The notes beneath the pieces were generated by a model, which did not search any database, was not told the origin of the DNA, and saw nothing but the letters and a program-made list of their open reading frames with translations. DNA of 64,000 bases from Vespa crabro. Its lineage: Eukaryota; Arthropoda; Insecta; Hymenoptera; Vespidae. The DNA lies in assembly GCF_910589235.1 (NCBI RefSeq), contig NC_060960.1:4695839-4759838 (forward strand), read 5' to 3'. Both the position numbers and the translations under genes were made by a program. Every line of letters starts with the position of its first letter. Positions within the stretch are counted from its first letter, which is position 1. Shown here piece by piece: positions 44,861 through 55,984 of the stretch.

Positions 44861-44892
<32 letters not shown>

Positions 44893-44930
44893 GGTATATA
44901 TATATATATATATATATGTATATGTACATA
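44838..44930. repeat. (TA)n array with GG/CC and G punctuations
   Basis: TA runs divided by TACC, AGGTA and ATGTA at regular spacing. The AGGTA...ATGTA segment repeats about 53 bp apart, and TACCTATATA with TATATAGGTA forms a dyad. Cruciform-prone. Confidence 0.93.
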
Positions 44931-46115
44931 GAAACAATGATCAACTTTTACAATTAAAATTATTCTTTCATAAATTGATATGTCCATTTAATATCTTCGA
45001 TACCTAATTTTAGAAGTAAAGAAATAAAAAGACAACTTTTTATCATATTTTTTTCATATTAAATCTTATCTCTTTTGAAACATGATAATACCAGTCTTTT
45101 ATACGTCAACAAACTAATCTTACAAAGATTATAAATAAAGTTTACAAAACCGAATGACGGTCACTGGCATACTCTACGGCGCTGAATCTTGTTAAGGCGA
45201 TAATTAAGTCGCCTCGCAAATTTTCCTTGGCAAAACGAATAACAGGAAGAAGATCGGCGCTTTCTGTTTTTCATTATCCGAAATTTTGGTGCACCTCACG
45301 AAATTTCACCATACCTTCGCTGAAACCCTACAATCGCCGGACGGTCTTTCATAAATATTTAAAACGCTTACCCATCGGCGCTTACAATAAATCTACCTTT
45401 ATGATTTCCAAAGGCATGCCTTAATCATATGGCATGGGCATAAAAATCATCGTACATTAAGAAATGTTGCCGAACAGTAGGCCGGCTTTTTTGATTCTTT
45501 ATAGTTCCGACAAGCAGAAATATCTAAGCGGATAAATTTGCGTCGACATAGAAATTTTTTGTCTTGTTAATAATGTAATTTTTTACTCTTAATTCCAAGA
45601 GTAAATATTACTTTACCTATCTCTCTCTTTCTCTCTCTCTTGAAAATGAGAAAGAGAAAGACAATATTATTTGTTCATTGTATGGAAAAACTCGGAAGGA
45701 TAAAAGGAAATAAAAGAGAACAGAGGAAAAAATAAAAGAAGGAAAGAAGACAGGACCGTAACACAGCAGTGATTCTGGCACTCGCACCGATGTTAGTAAC
45801 CTCCATCAGACCTGGCGTTGTTTTAATGCGCTGCGTGATTCTGTGCCGGTCTGCTTGATGAGCCTTCCTAATAACCAGTCGCTCACACGTCTGCCCTTCT
45901 CTTCCCTCGAACACCCTCGACATCGGGCTCGCACCACCTACACGAACCGACCCCTTCTCGACGAGCTGCGAAACTGTGGCATGTCGGCTTCGCATCAATC
46001 TTGTTAAATTACCCGCCGGGCCAGGAGTCGTTCTTTCGCTCGTGGATTGATAAATTGCCCGATCCCGTCTTCCGCAGACACGTAACGCTCGACCTCGAGA
46101 CGAGAGAGCGAACCA
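44931..46115. other. Spacer, no gene
   Basis: AT-rich to 45150, then unique. A short CT run at 45620-45640 is followed at once by GAAAATGAGAAAGAGAAAGA (45640-45660), a small CT/GA inverted pair. 45740-46010 is complex but shows no domain. Confidence 0.5.
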
Positions 46116-46123
46116 ACGAGAAA

Positions 46124-46127
46124 GACG

Positions 46128-46173
<46 letters not shown>

Positions 46174-46190
46174 ATCAGAGAAAGAGAACA

Positions 46191-46224
<34 letters not shown>
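46124..46224. repeat. (GA)n double tract
   Basis: Two pure (AG)n cores (about 46134-46171 and 46193-46224), separated by ACAATCAGAGAAAGAGAAC. Confidence 0.96.
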
Positions 46225-46227
<3 letters not shown>

Positions 46228-46229
46228 AG

Positions 46230-46915
46230 TCCGAAATGCGGCGAAGAAAATCAAATTAACGTACATGGCTCCTCTGCTTTCTGACGCTCCGGATCTCCAC
46301 GGTTATCCGCATTTGGAACCACTGCCAAACTGTCCTTCAGCGATCAAGACAGCCGAGTCTACGGTCGCGAAGTCGATGATAGATCGTAGCTTACTGGAAA
46401 GGCATCTATTATGGCCGTCGTACAGGATTGAGTGATTATAGGTTTAAGGACGTGACCTCTTTGCGTTCCTTTCTTCCATCAAACGTTCTTCCTTCATCAC
46501 GTAGCTAACTTAATATCAAAACCACTGAAGACTCAATCGATCGATTTCTTTTAATCTTTCAATGACGAACGAACAAAACACGATGTTGTAATTCCCATTA
46601 TTGACACAAAATCATTCATATCTGATAGAAGAACATTAAACGTGATTTGATCGTAGGAAAGGAAACATTTTTCATTTTATCGCAATGGCTTTACATTTAC
46701 ATTAGATGGAACGTATCTTGGTTACGTAGATACCCACTTTACTTTACGAGCTAGTATCCCACTCACGAACTCTGTTACCTGCTTACCTTAGATCTCAGCA
46801 TCTTGGCCCCCCCGTCTGAGACAGAATGCGTCCAATCGCCTTCGGGTTCGCGATATGAAGATAACTATCGGCTCGTAACACCTCTTGACTGTGGCGAGAA
46901 GGAGCGTATGCGTCG
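46230..46915. other. Unique spacer, no gene
   Basis: No repeats beyond short T/A runs. The GA tract upstream opens a + frame that runs on to 46435 as ordinary unique sequence without a domain. Confidence 0.5.
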
Positions 46916-46920
46916 CAACT

Positions 46921-46924
46921 AGAG

Positions 46925-46980
<56 letters not shown>

Positions 46981-46992
46981 AAGAGAGAGAGA
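46921..46992. repeat. (GA)n microsatellite, long
   Basis: A nearly pure (GA)n core at 46926-46971, then GACAGACAGAAAG and a short GA tail. Confidence 0.96.
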
Positions 46993-47330
46993 TGGGCATC
47001 CACCTAGACTCGGATCACAGGATAAGATAGAAAGAAGGCCAACTAAGCCATTGCTGATAGCGTCTCTAAGCTCGTGTGGACCGAACAGCTCGTGAAGCGC
47101 CACTGGCTAATGGTTGGTCCGCGGCTTTAACACGACAACGCGACCATGTTGAGTCAGACCAACGTAATCCTTACATATGGCTCAGAGATTCCGTAGGATT
47201 AGGAAGGCGCGAACCCATTGTGTGTTCCCCTTCTCTCATTTCAACTTGCTTCGTTCATCGAACGGCTTCCTACACCTTGGCAAGTTCTCGACATTACAAA
47301 CACCACATTCGGGACTTCAGGACACCATTT
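46993..47330. other. Unique spacer, no gene
   Basis: Complex unique sequence with AAGCTCGTGTGG and CCACTGGCTAATGGTTGG. No gene recognised. Confidence 0.45.
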
Positions 47331-47366
<36 letters not shown>

Positions 47367-47390
47367 CCTCTTCTTTTTCTTTTTCTTCTT
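47331..47390. repeat. (TC)n microsatellite
   Basis: Pure TC core to about 47357, then TTTCTCTCTCCC and CTTTTT units. Confidence 0.95.
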
Positions 47391-47905
47391 TTAAAACGTT
47401 TTATTTTGGACTTATTAATTTCTCACTGAGAAGTAGAATATCACGTTCCTTGTGCTATTTCGTGATTTTATTAGAACGTCCTTGTAACAAATTTAATGCA
47501 CGTTAAGATAGAAGCCCATCGTAAAAGAATCTTATACGATTTTATTAGTTGTTAAAATCCAAACATGACGGCGCTACAAGTATTTACATACAGATAAGGT
47601 AGACCGAATCAAGAAAAGCACCGAGTTTCAATAGCTGGACGGTTGGTTGGCTTCTCGAATCTTTCGCAGACGAACATGCACGCTCGCGCCTTCACAAATC
47701 GAGTGGTTAAGAACGGCAAAACGTATATTTTCAAAGCTCGTTTTTGCACAATACGCAAAGTGGTAGCTATAACGTATCGTAGTTGGTCCGTACAACCCCG
47801 GCAGGATTCTCGAATGATAAATGGCTTTTGGTGGACTAGTTAATGAGTCGGGCTAGACTGACTTATATAACGACCCTACCTTGGATTTTCCAGCGCGAAA
47901 CGAGT
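47391..47905. other. Spacer, no gene
   Basis: Unique sequence, AT-rich at first. Short frames only, nothing recognised. Confidence 0.5.
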
Positions 47906-47910
47906 CAGTA

Positions 47911-47913
47911 CTC

Positions 47914-47963
<50 letters not shown>

Positions 47964-48012
47964 TCTGCAAGAGGCAAAAGGCAAGAGGCAAGAGAGAGAG
48001 AGAGAAGGAGTG
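47911..48012. repeat. (CT)n followed by (GA)n, self-complementary
   Basis: CT units at 47911-47966, then GCAAGAGGCAAAAGGCAAG (three GCAAGAGG/GCAAAAGG-type units) and (AG)n to 48012. The two halves can pair as a long hairpin. Confidence 0.93.
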
Positions 48013-48490
48013 AGAAAGCGAAAGAGGACGCTATGCGATGCGCGGGAGTAGCCCGCGCGTATCATCGTTACGGCTCCCCGCTCATTATTCAAACTTACCG
48101 CGTTCCATCTATCTCAGTTTTACATCGCTGGGAGGATGTGAGCTGCGTGACGACGTCGTACCGGCTCGAGAGATCCCCCGCCATGCATTATTCACAATTT
48201 CATATTGAAATTGCACGAGCAACGACGGTACTCGGCTACTGCCGCCGGCATCGTCATCGTAGTCGTTATAGTCGTTGGCAGCGTGCGAAGAAATGGAAAC
48301 ACATTTTATCTTACGTCATGGCGACAGCCAGTCAATGTCGTCATTTTTGACAGGAACTGTTATTTTATATTTTACAAATATACTTGCCATCTTCTCAGCG
48401 CGTCGATTGAACGCTTCTCTCATAAAAACTTGGCATTTGCCTAACGAACCGTTCATCCGATATTTTTCACTCCTCCCTTTCTCCTTTTAT
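48013..48490. other. Unique spacer, no gene
   Basis: CpG-rich sequence with CGTCGTACCGG; around 48230-48280 GCATCGTCATCGTAGTCG is GTC-rich. No domain in any frame. Confidence 0.45.
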
Positions 48491-48496
48491 TTGTCT

Positions 48497-48547
48497 TTCT
48501 CTCTCTCTCTCTTTTTCTCTCTCTCTCTCTCTCTCTTTCTTTCTCTC
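48497..48547. repeat. (CT)n microsatellite
   Basis: CT units with a central TTTTT break and a CTTTCTTTC end. Confidence 0.95.
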
Positions 48548-48554
48548 GCTCGTC

Positions 48555-48690
48555 GCCAATGCGAAGACGTACAGTAAATAATTAATTACCCATCTCCGCG
48601 CGACGCGCAAAAACGGTCCAGAGGAAACAATTAGCCCGTGAAACCGGTCGATTAAACGCTACTCCGAGGTGATATTTCACGCCAAAGAAG
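48555..48690. promoter_or_regulatory. Candidate conserved non-coding block 18 (homeodomain words)
   Basis: ATAATTAATTACCCATC (48578-48594), GAAACAATTAGCCCG, GGTCGATTAAACGC and GAGGTGATATTTCACGCC. Four TAAT/ATTA cores lie in a CpG-rich context directly after a CT tract. Enhancer-like by motif content, unproven. Confidence 0.4.
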
Positions 48691-49380
48691 ATGTGGGCTC
48701 TTGAATACCAAGTATACTTAACATAGTATATCTACTTAACGAGCATCTCATCCAGATGTGTATACCGAATCGAAGAAATTAGTACAATCTTTTACATCTG
48801 ACCAAACGACAGAATAATGGAGACCGGTTCGTTCAGGAAAAGTGAATATCATCGCGATAGAATAGCGAAGAATAGGTGAAAAAAAATAAATACGAACTTT
48901 TCTACTTTCGCCAGAGACTCGCTTCGAGTCACTAAGGAGGAAAAGGTCAATCGCGAAATGGTGTCAGCATTACCGTGTCCAATTGAGCAACTCCGCGCTT
49001 CCATTCCTTAGTTACGGTAACGTATGCCCATTACCTCGTTTACTGTCCCCCGGTGACGTAATGCCAAGGTGCGTACCCATACCTGTTTCGAATAATGCAC
49101 ACGGCGAACAATGACATGCGGTGATGTATATGGGTTACGGGTCTAGCAGCTGTTGCTCTCGACAACTGGTTCCTCACACTCCTGTGAGCACTCACAATAT
49201 CACAATGACGTGCGAGCACTTGTGACAGCATCGTGTGGGTACTACATACTACACTGGAGTTTGTATTACAAGCGCTTGGCTGCACGCAAGGATGGCGAGA
49301 GCGACTCTTGACGGTCGCCTCGTAAAACGTGCGCGCGCCCGCAAGCGAGCGTACGACCACTGCCTCTTCGTGTCGAGTGT
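48691..49380. other. Unique spacer, no gene
   Basis: Unique sequence with short frames. 48800-49010 contains GAGACCGGTTCG and an A7 run. Nothing recognised. Confidence 0.45.
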
Positions 49381-49383
49381 CGG

Positions 49384-49384
<1 letters not shown>

Positions 49385-49449
<65 letters not shown>

Positions 49450-49455
49450 TCTCTT
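49385..49455. repeat. (CT)n microsatellite, long
   Basis: Two pure CT cores joined by a TTTC break, ending CTTACTCTC. Confidence 0.97.
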
Positions 49456-49459
49456 TACC

Positions 49460-50225
49460 TCACCATCGTATAAGGAGAATAGATATTTCCAAATCAAACG
49501 AGCATGAAAAGCAGGGTGCACCTTCCATTTAGAGACTTACGTCTTTTGTTGGCCGCTATGAAAGAAGCATCGTTATTTTCGATTTGTCTACTCGAGCTAC
49601 TTTGAAACGCGATGCTCTCGAAGAATCGTGTAGCCCCAGGGAGAAAATTTAATGTTTCGCAATATGCGTCACTCTTTCTGACGCTTCGTTGAGTACCAAC
49701 TTTGAGTTCCTAAAAGCAAAAACCATGGGTGGTAAGTAACGACGTTAAACAATCTTTTTCGAGTCCAACGATTGTTTCCACTGATGTAACTTGAGAATTT
49801 ACCATTATTGTATTTCGATAATTTTTCAGAGTGTTTAGGTCAAAGTATCTCAAGTTAAATATCGAATGAAATCATTTATTAAAAAGAAAATAGTATACGC
49901 TCTTCTTCTTCTTCTTCTTTTCTTTCGTTTTAGGACAATTCAACGTCTCATCGATTAATGATTTTAACAAGACTCGCGCGCGAGTTCACCGCGATTCAAC
50001 GAGAAGTTCAATTTAGGTGGATACCACAGATAGACCCTTTCACGTCGAACTTAATGTACTATGGTTTGTAAACCCTTGACAGCTTTACCCTTCTCGATAG
50101 CCATGCGCACGCTGCTGTAGGGTCGTATTCCCGTGCTATCGAGCCTGGATCACATCACGTCGCGTCGGATCGCGTTACGCTCTCGACACTGATCGGAGAT
50201 TAGCGCTCGCCCAGTTCCTCTCGTC
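49460..50225. other. Unique spacer, no gene
   Basis: Contains (CTT)n at 49900-49919 and the 14-bp palindrome ACTCGCGCGCGAGT at 49972-49985. The CpG-rich stretch at 50090-50225 has no frame of note. Confidence 0.45.
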
Positions 50226-50227
50226 TC

Positions 50228-50228
<1 letters not shown>

Positions 50229-50272
<44 letters not shown>

Positions 50273-50284
50273 TCTCTCTCCCTT
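50229..50284. repeat. (TC)n microsatellite
   Basis: Pure TC core to about 50264, then CTTTCTC units; looser pyrimidines continue to about 50335. Confidence 0.96.
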
Positions 50285-50547
50285 TCGCTCGTTCTCTCAC
50301 TCTCCCTTCTCTACCGTCATCCTCTTTCTTGCACTACCACCATCCATCCAATCGCATTCAAATCACGTACAAAGAGCTCAACTTGAGAACTTCTCTCTTG
50401 GTAACCGCACTGCTGGTGCCTTGCCTATCTGACAGCCATATCTAACGGATTTTTAACGACCCTTTGTTAGCCAAAAAGAGCGTAAGCACCCGATAGTCTC
50501 GAACGCCGTCGTTTTCTCTTACCTTACCCCGCTGAAAAACCTCACGG

Positions 50548-50555
50548 AAAGAAAT

Positions 50556-50604
<49 letters not shown>

Positions 50605-50618
50605 TAGAGAGAGAGAGC
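50548..50618. repeat. (GA)n microsatellite
   Basis: AGAAATAGAGAG leader, a pure GA core, AAAGAG and GATAG breaks. It lies about 265 bp after a complementary CT tract. Confidence 0.95.
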
Positions 50619-50619
50619 T

Positions 50620-51230
50620 TGATCGGATGCTGGAGATCTCATCCCGGATAGCCACTTAGATCGGCTTTGAAACGCGAGACGCGTAAAGAGTCCCCGACAT
50701 TTTTTCTTTACGCCTGAGAATTTAGGCGTAGACAAGAAAGAATGAGAGACCGGTACCAGCTCGAATCCGTCGAAGAAATATGCAAAACAAGTTGAGAACC
50801 GATTCTTTGCGTGGTTTAATGTCGATGCGATTCGCCCGATGGATTTATTAATCTTTCGCTTTTATGCCTTTCGCGAGAACTGGCATTCGCTTTTGAATTA
50901 TCCATGGGAGAATTATACGAAACAAGTTTTAGGGGGAACTTCTTTCGGCGGTTTAATGTCTCGGGAGAACGACTCAGCGGAATTCTCGACGTCGTGTCTC
51001 GAACCGACTCGATGGAATAGCTCGTAAAACATAACTTTTTTTTAAATTAGTATTTCCGTAAATTCTAGTTGATATTTCGTCGTATTAACATGTTCTCTTT
51101 CATATCATTTCTAATCTTTATCTAAACGAAGATAAAAATTAATACGCAATCTTTTTTATTAAAAATGACCTTCGTCATTACCGGATAATAAGCCAATACA
51201 ATTAATAGTATGAAATACGTCTTAAATAAA
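50620..51230. other. Spacer, no gene
   Basis: Unique to 51030, then AT-rich. Nothing recognised. Confidence 0.5.
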
Positions 51231-51491
51231 GTCCCCAATATTGAGTCGCATTAAAATTTTCATAGGCTACTGAATGAGGTATTATGAAAAGTGAGAAAAA
51301 TAATTCATTTGTACGAAATTTTTAGAAAGTTCCCATAAAATGTTTTTGCGATTTAGCGAAAATAAATAAAGCAATATCTTCACAATAACACGTAGTGATT
51401 TCAGTCTACCAAATTTTTAAAAATGTTATATTACAAACATTATTACAAGGAAATGTATTGAATCGTACGGCAAAAAGGTTGAGAAACACTG
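51231..51491 (-). mobile_element. Decayed hAT-type DNA transposon remnant or MITE
   Basis: The right end, read on the reverse strand, is CAGTGTTTCTCAACCTTTTT, which matches the CAGNGGTTCTCAACC terminal signature of Charlie/Blackjack-type hAT elements. The bases next to it (CTATAAAC, 51492-51499) would be the 8-bp target site. The left part has GAGTCGCATTAAAATTTTCA, which resembles hAT subterminal sequence, so the left edge near 51231 is inferred. No transposase frame inside. An exact target duplication is not seen. Confidence 0.5.
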
Positions 51492-51499
51492 CTATAAAC

Positions 51500-52565
51500 A
51501 ACTTTTATACATTATTCATTAGGTCAAATAGTCCTTGACTTTCTAGTCAAAGCAGAGCGATATTAATTATATTTACAAACAAAAACTCTGTGGTCCTAGG
51601 TCGTTAGAACAAGCGACGTCTAGTACTACCTTCGTCCCAAAAGAGCAACGTTTTGTGGCTTTAGAAACAAACGTGTTACGTGTTAAGCGACCAGTTTAGC
51701 GAAATGCTAATTGCGTTAACAGCTTTCGAAATATTCGCTTTCTATGTTAAAAATGATTCTCGTCGTTTCAGTTATGGTAAGCTTACCGACGCCATAGTCT
51801 GCGTCGTCTCGAAGGTATCGTCGAAAAACTTGGAGTGTTTGCGTTCTTCTGAACGACGAAAACGAGGACAGCGACACGAAGACGAAGACGAAGACGAAAG
51901 GAGCGTAGCTTGAAATTCAATTGTTGTCGACAGGTAGGTACTTTAAGTACGTCGGGTGATAAATGACTTCCGTGGCCGTACCTCGTCGTTACTGCTCGTT
52001 TTGAACTTCCTCGCCGCCAGAGCGTAGCTCGTTTAACGTCACGACGTAGTCCTCAAGATGGCGCGAACGACAGAGAAGCGATTTTGCGAGAGTCGTTAGC
52101 ACGGTTCCGAGCCACGCCTCCGTCAGCTCCGTACTCTCCTTTAAAACCATCGAACGTGTCGTTCTTCCAACCTTCTCCCCAACCTTCAACCCTCGATGCA
52201 TTTCCTCCTGATGAGAAAAAAGGAGAGAAAGAGACGAAGAGGAAGCATCAAAAGCACTCGATGCCGGCATTTTCTCGTCGAAGGACTCCGGCAATGAGAA
52301 ATAATCACCCTATTATTAAGGCTTTAACGAGGTCCCGCTTATTTTCGATTGCCATTTATTTTTCCAACATATTGAACGATACTCGATGGGCTTTCTTCGT
52401 GATTCGATGAAACTAAATTCAAATTTTTTTCTTTCGAAAAACAAAATTAGAATGATTTGCGTCGTAATCAATGAAATTCTACCGAGGTGTTATTATTATT
52501 AGGATGGCTTATGAATTAGCGGTTAATATACTATTAACGACTTTGTTGTTTATTTTTATTCTCTT
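51500..52565. other. Unique spacer, no gene
   Basis: Unique sequence. A GAAGAC hexamer repeat lies at 51877-51898. Around 52084-52410 a + frame is Pro/Ser-rich without a domain. Confidence 0.45.
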
Positions 52566-52570
52566 CCCTA

Positions 52571-52616
52571 AGAAAAAAAAAAAAAAAAAGAAAAAAAGAA
52601 AGAAAGAAAGAAAAGT
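52571..52616. repeat. A-rich / (GAAA)n tract
   Basis: An A run of about 17 nt, then AAAAAAAG and GAAAGAAAG units. The poly-Lys frame over it is an artefact. Confidence 0.93.
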
Positions 52617-52990
52617 TTCATCATCTTCAGAAATTTTTTTTCTAAGGAATACTAATTACAACACCAATGGCAGAGTCAAAGGTTCCAACTGGTTCTCCTA
52701 CACTCAGAATCTCTTCTCAAACATCTTAATTGGTAGAGGAGTAAAATTGATAAATCACGGAACCTGTTTGGTGATTCTCTATCCTCTCGTTTTGGTGAAA
52801 TTTTTTCTTTCCCTCGCCAACTGTTTTCGATCTAAATCGAGTTCCCTTAATTATTTTATCTCGCCACTTAAGATCCGCCGGTTCGTTAATCACCGTCGGC
52901 CAAGTCTTGGAAAGAACGACATCCGGCCGGTACGTCGAAACTCACAGCTCGAGTTATCGAGGCAACGTGCCCCTTTTTCGTGGCACTTAA
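52617..52990. other. Unique spacer, no gene
   Basis: Unique sequence in which a + frame continues out of the A tract without any recognisable domain. Confidence 0.45.
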
Positions 52991-52991
52991 G

Positions 52992-53058
52992 TACATACAT
53001 ATATACATACATTTATATATACCTGCATATACATACATATGTATGTACATGTGTGCAT
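52992..53058. repeat. (TACA)n / (TATG)n self-complementary array
   Basis: TACATACATATATACATACA, then TATACATACATATGTATGTACATGTGTGCA. TACATA and TATGTA halves make it hairpin-prone. Confidence 0.88.
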
Positions 53059-53059
53059 A

Positions 53060-53920
53060 GGAAGATTACGGTAGCTCGTTATAACGTATTAGCGAGCGTT
53101 TAAAGCAATTATTTTGCAAAGAAAAACGCGCGTCGCGGCTCGTTAACGAGCACCTTATTAAGCATCTCAAATTTTCTTTCTCATGTTCTTGTTCCCGTCG
53201 TCCTCGAAGTGCAAAAATATGATTGTCATAGACTAGTCAGCATAGATCATAGTAATCAAGAATATCTATCATTAATACCGAGTATAACATTGAAGTTTGA
53301 TCTTTTTTGCATAATCCGTTGACGTAGAATATAGTTTTTCTACGAATTACAATGTAAAGATAATTGACAACTGAGATATACGATCACTTAAGGACTTCGT
53401 TGAAGCGTATAAAACATCGACTAAAAAGAATTTTCGCAATCGTCGATGAGAGATTTCGTAATAGAAGATATGAAAGAGAAAGAAAGATATATATATATAT
53501 ATATATATATATAAAGGAAATAATGAGTTACGCCTATAATCCTCGCCATTGAAATATCTCCAGGCGATGAAGAGTCTCGATCAATACATATGGGACAAAT
53601 ATTTTTGTTTGCCTTTTTTATTAAGATAGAGACAGAAAATCCTCTCATATCGTCGTCATCGAATTTAAGAAAGGATGAGTTCCTTTTTTTGAATTGTAAA
53701 TTGATCGTAGAATAGAAATGATTAACCGGTTCTTAAATATATCACGGATTACCGCCAAGAAGTCGTGCCGCACTCCATTCGTTACAGGGGAGCAATGAAA
53801 AATGACTTCGGGCTTGGATGGAAGCAGGTCGCGTCGGAAGAGATATAGATATGTAGGTAGGCTACTATGGGAGGATGATAGAGTGGGCCTATGCATTCGT
53901 CCGGTAAATAGCGTGATTGA
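53060..53920. other. Spacer, no gene
   Basis: AT-rich and unique sequence, with a (TA)13 run (53487-53513). Short frames only. Confidence 0.5.
53487..53513. repeat. (AT)n microsatellite
   Basis: AT run following GAAAGAAAGAT. Confidence 0.95.
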
Positions 53921-53924
53921 TCGA

Positions 53925-54240
53925 TATTATATTCATAACAGCCAACGACTTGTCATCAATCATGCCCCGTCGCGCATAACTGCGGGTCTCTGTAATATAC
54001 CTGCCTAGCTGGTATAATACATTATGCCTCGGCTTCGTACCGCGCGCTATGTACACCGGGTGCTCTAGAAACGCTTACCCATGAAACGTAATAACCCAAG
54101 CGAGTCGAGCGAACGTACTCGACACTTAACGATGTTCCATGTATAAGAGAGGCTCTGTAAGAGCATATTAAAAGTCGCGGTGAACCGGAGGAACGGCGAC
54201 ATGGCCGACATGTAGCGGTAAATACACTTATCTATGCGAG
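53925..54240. promoter_or_regulatory. Candidate conserved non-coding block 19
   Basis: Complex block: CTTGTCATCAATCATGCCCC, GGTATAATACATTATGCC and CATGAAACGTAATAACCC. GTAATATACC and GGTATAATAC form an inverted repeat around TGCCTAGCT (53992-54020), the same core as in block 5. It ends with GACATGGCCGACATGTAGCG. Enhancer-like by content; no gene-like frame. Confidence 0.38.
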
Positions 54241-54600
54241 CAAAGATAATTAATCGAGAGTCGCTCGAGATAACGAGATTTACATAAAGTTTCTGTCAGC
54301 TTCGTGTCACGTTGTTGTTTGGAACAAAAACATAAAACGACTGGCGGAAATAACGAGCGGATATATACGCGAAGTCGTTGAAGAAATGGAAGGGACACGT
54401 TCAGGAGGGAAATGGGAGAGAGGGTTTCCGCGTTGAATGTTGTATTTCTTTCGAACTGAAAATCTTTCACGTGTACACTCGTGGCAAAGACGAGACGTTT
54501 CGAGTGCGTTGTCATTCTAGAAGCCGTCGGATAACTCGTTTCTTTCGCTCCTTCTTTTCCTCTTTTTCCCGCTGCTTCTGTACCATCTCCGGCGGTCAGT
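54241..54600. other. Unique spacer, no gene
   Basis: Unique sequence, pyrimidine-rich toward the end. No domain in any frame. Confidence 0.45.
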
Positions 54601-54656
54601 CTCCCTCTCTCTCTCTCTCTCTCTCTCCCTGTCTCTCTGTCTCTCTCTCTTTTTCT
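54601..54656. repeat. (CT)n / (CTGT)n tract
   Basis: Pure CT core to about 54627, then CCCTGTCTCTCTGTCTC. Confidence 0.94.
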
Positions 54657-54860
54657 CATCGCCTGTGTTCGGTGCTGACACGGTAGCCTTCCCTTGCTGC
54701 CACTCAAACTCTCTCAGGTAACGCGATCCCAGTAGCCTAAATAAACGTGCTAGAATAAATAAAAGCTATTCTAAACGTCGGCCTGTTGTTTACCTAGCTG
54801 TCATGGAAGCGAAGGACATTGTCATACTTAAATGGATATCGAAGTGGCCGTTCACAGCCC

Positions 54861-54926
54861 TCTCTTTTTTTTTCTCTCTCTCTTTTTATCTCTCTCTTTC
54901 TTTCTCTCTCTCATTTTCTTACTCTA
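54861..54926. repeat. CT/CTTT pyrimidine tract
   Basis: CTCTTTTTTTTTC, then CTCTCTCTTTTTATC and (TTTC)n units. Confidence 0.9.
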
Positions 54927-54929
54927 CCT

Positions 54930-55925
54930 ATAAAACATCGTCGTTATTTAAATTATGTCGATATCATTATCCGATACGTCCGGAGTTATGTCGATAACAA
55001 TCATGTACGGAAAAAGAATATAGCAGCTTGATACAATGGAAGATGTAACATCGTCGATCAAACGAGAGAAATCGAATTATGCGTCTTATTTCGAGAATCG
55101 TTTCTTCGATTAAGAAGAATTCTATTTTATTTCTATGTATATATGGAGGTATCAAATATACGATAATCTTTTAGAAAATTCCAAAAACGTATTCGCTTTT
55201 TATTTAGCTCAATGACTTTTATCTAGAAATGAATATCGTCCTTAATATTTCCAATTACTTTTGCTCAAGTACGAGGAACCTGCGATATATCGAGTCCGTA
55301 GACCATGCATGTAGATATGTATTATGTATTCTACTCAATCTTTCAGCATGAACATCAGACATCTGCCGCTTATCGATTTCTTTCAAACGATATGCAATTC
55401 ATTTAGCAAGAGAATTAAATTCTCATAGATACGTACGAATTGAACGTTTTAATTTTTTCTTTTGTATTAATGTAGCATGCTGGCGTTGAGATAAAGGAAA
55501 GATAAAGGTGTGATTTGCAATGTAAAATCTTGTCCGGAATGTATACTATTGCCTTATAATGAATAACTCTAACATAAGTTCGAACGAGTAAAATTAAGTA
55601 CAAGCATTCTGTATGATAGAAGAATTATACAGACTCGCGAGATAAGACCCAATGGATTGCAATGACTGCAAAAAATCTTTTCTTCTTCTTCTTCTTCTTT
55701 TTCTTTTTGTTTTTTATTTAATCCTTCTTTTTTCTTTCTTCTCTTGCCAGGCAAGGTGGCAAATACGTATTTATTTCGAACGCTGATCGCCCTCGGTAAC
55801 ATCTATTCCATCTTCCACATCACGAACAGTCGCGCGAGAGATCCTTCTGGAGAAAAGCAGACAGACAGCTCGTGCACGGTAGAAGAAGAAGCAAATGAAA
55901 TTGACAGTCGACGTCTGTCTGCGTC
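54930..55925. other. AT-rich spacer, no gene
   Basis: AT-rich and unique sequence. (CTT)n and T-rich units at 55680-55740 are followed by CTCTTGCCAG (55741-55750), which looks like a splice acceptor after a pyrimidine tract, but no exon-like sequence follows. Confidence 0.5.
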
Positions 55926-55931
55926 CTGTCG

Positions 55932-55948
55932 TTCTCTCTCCCTTTCTT

Positions 55949-55984
<36 letters not shown>

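Noticed and set aside
25372..47113. CTGGCTAATGG shared at 25372-25382 and 47103-47113, with CTGGCTAATG at 33967-33976
   Set aside because: Hundreds of 11-mer pairs are expected by chance in 64 kb, so the recurrence is not evidence by itself.
52471..53103. 210-codon open frame on + with a poly-Lys stretch
   Set aside because: Driven by an A/GAAA tract; the unique part has no domain and ends in a TACA/TATG array.
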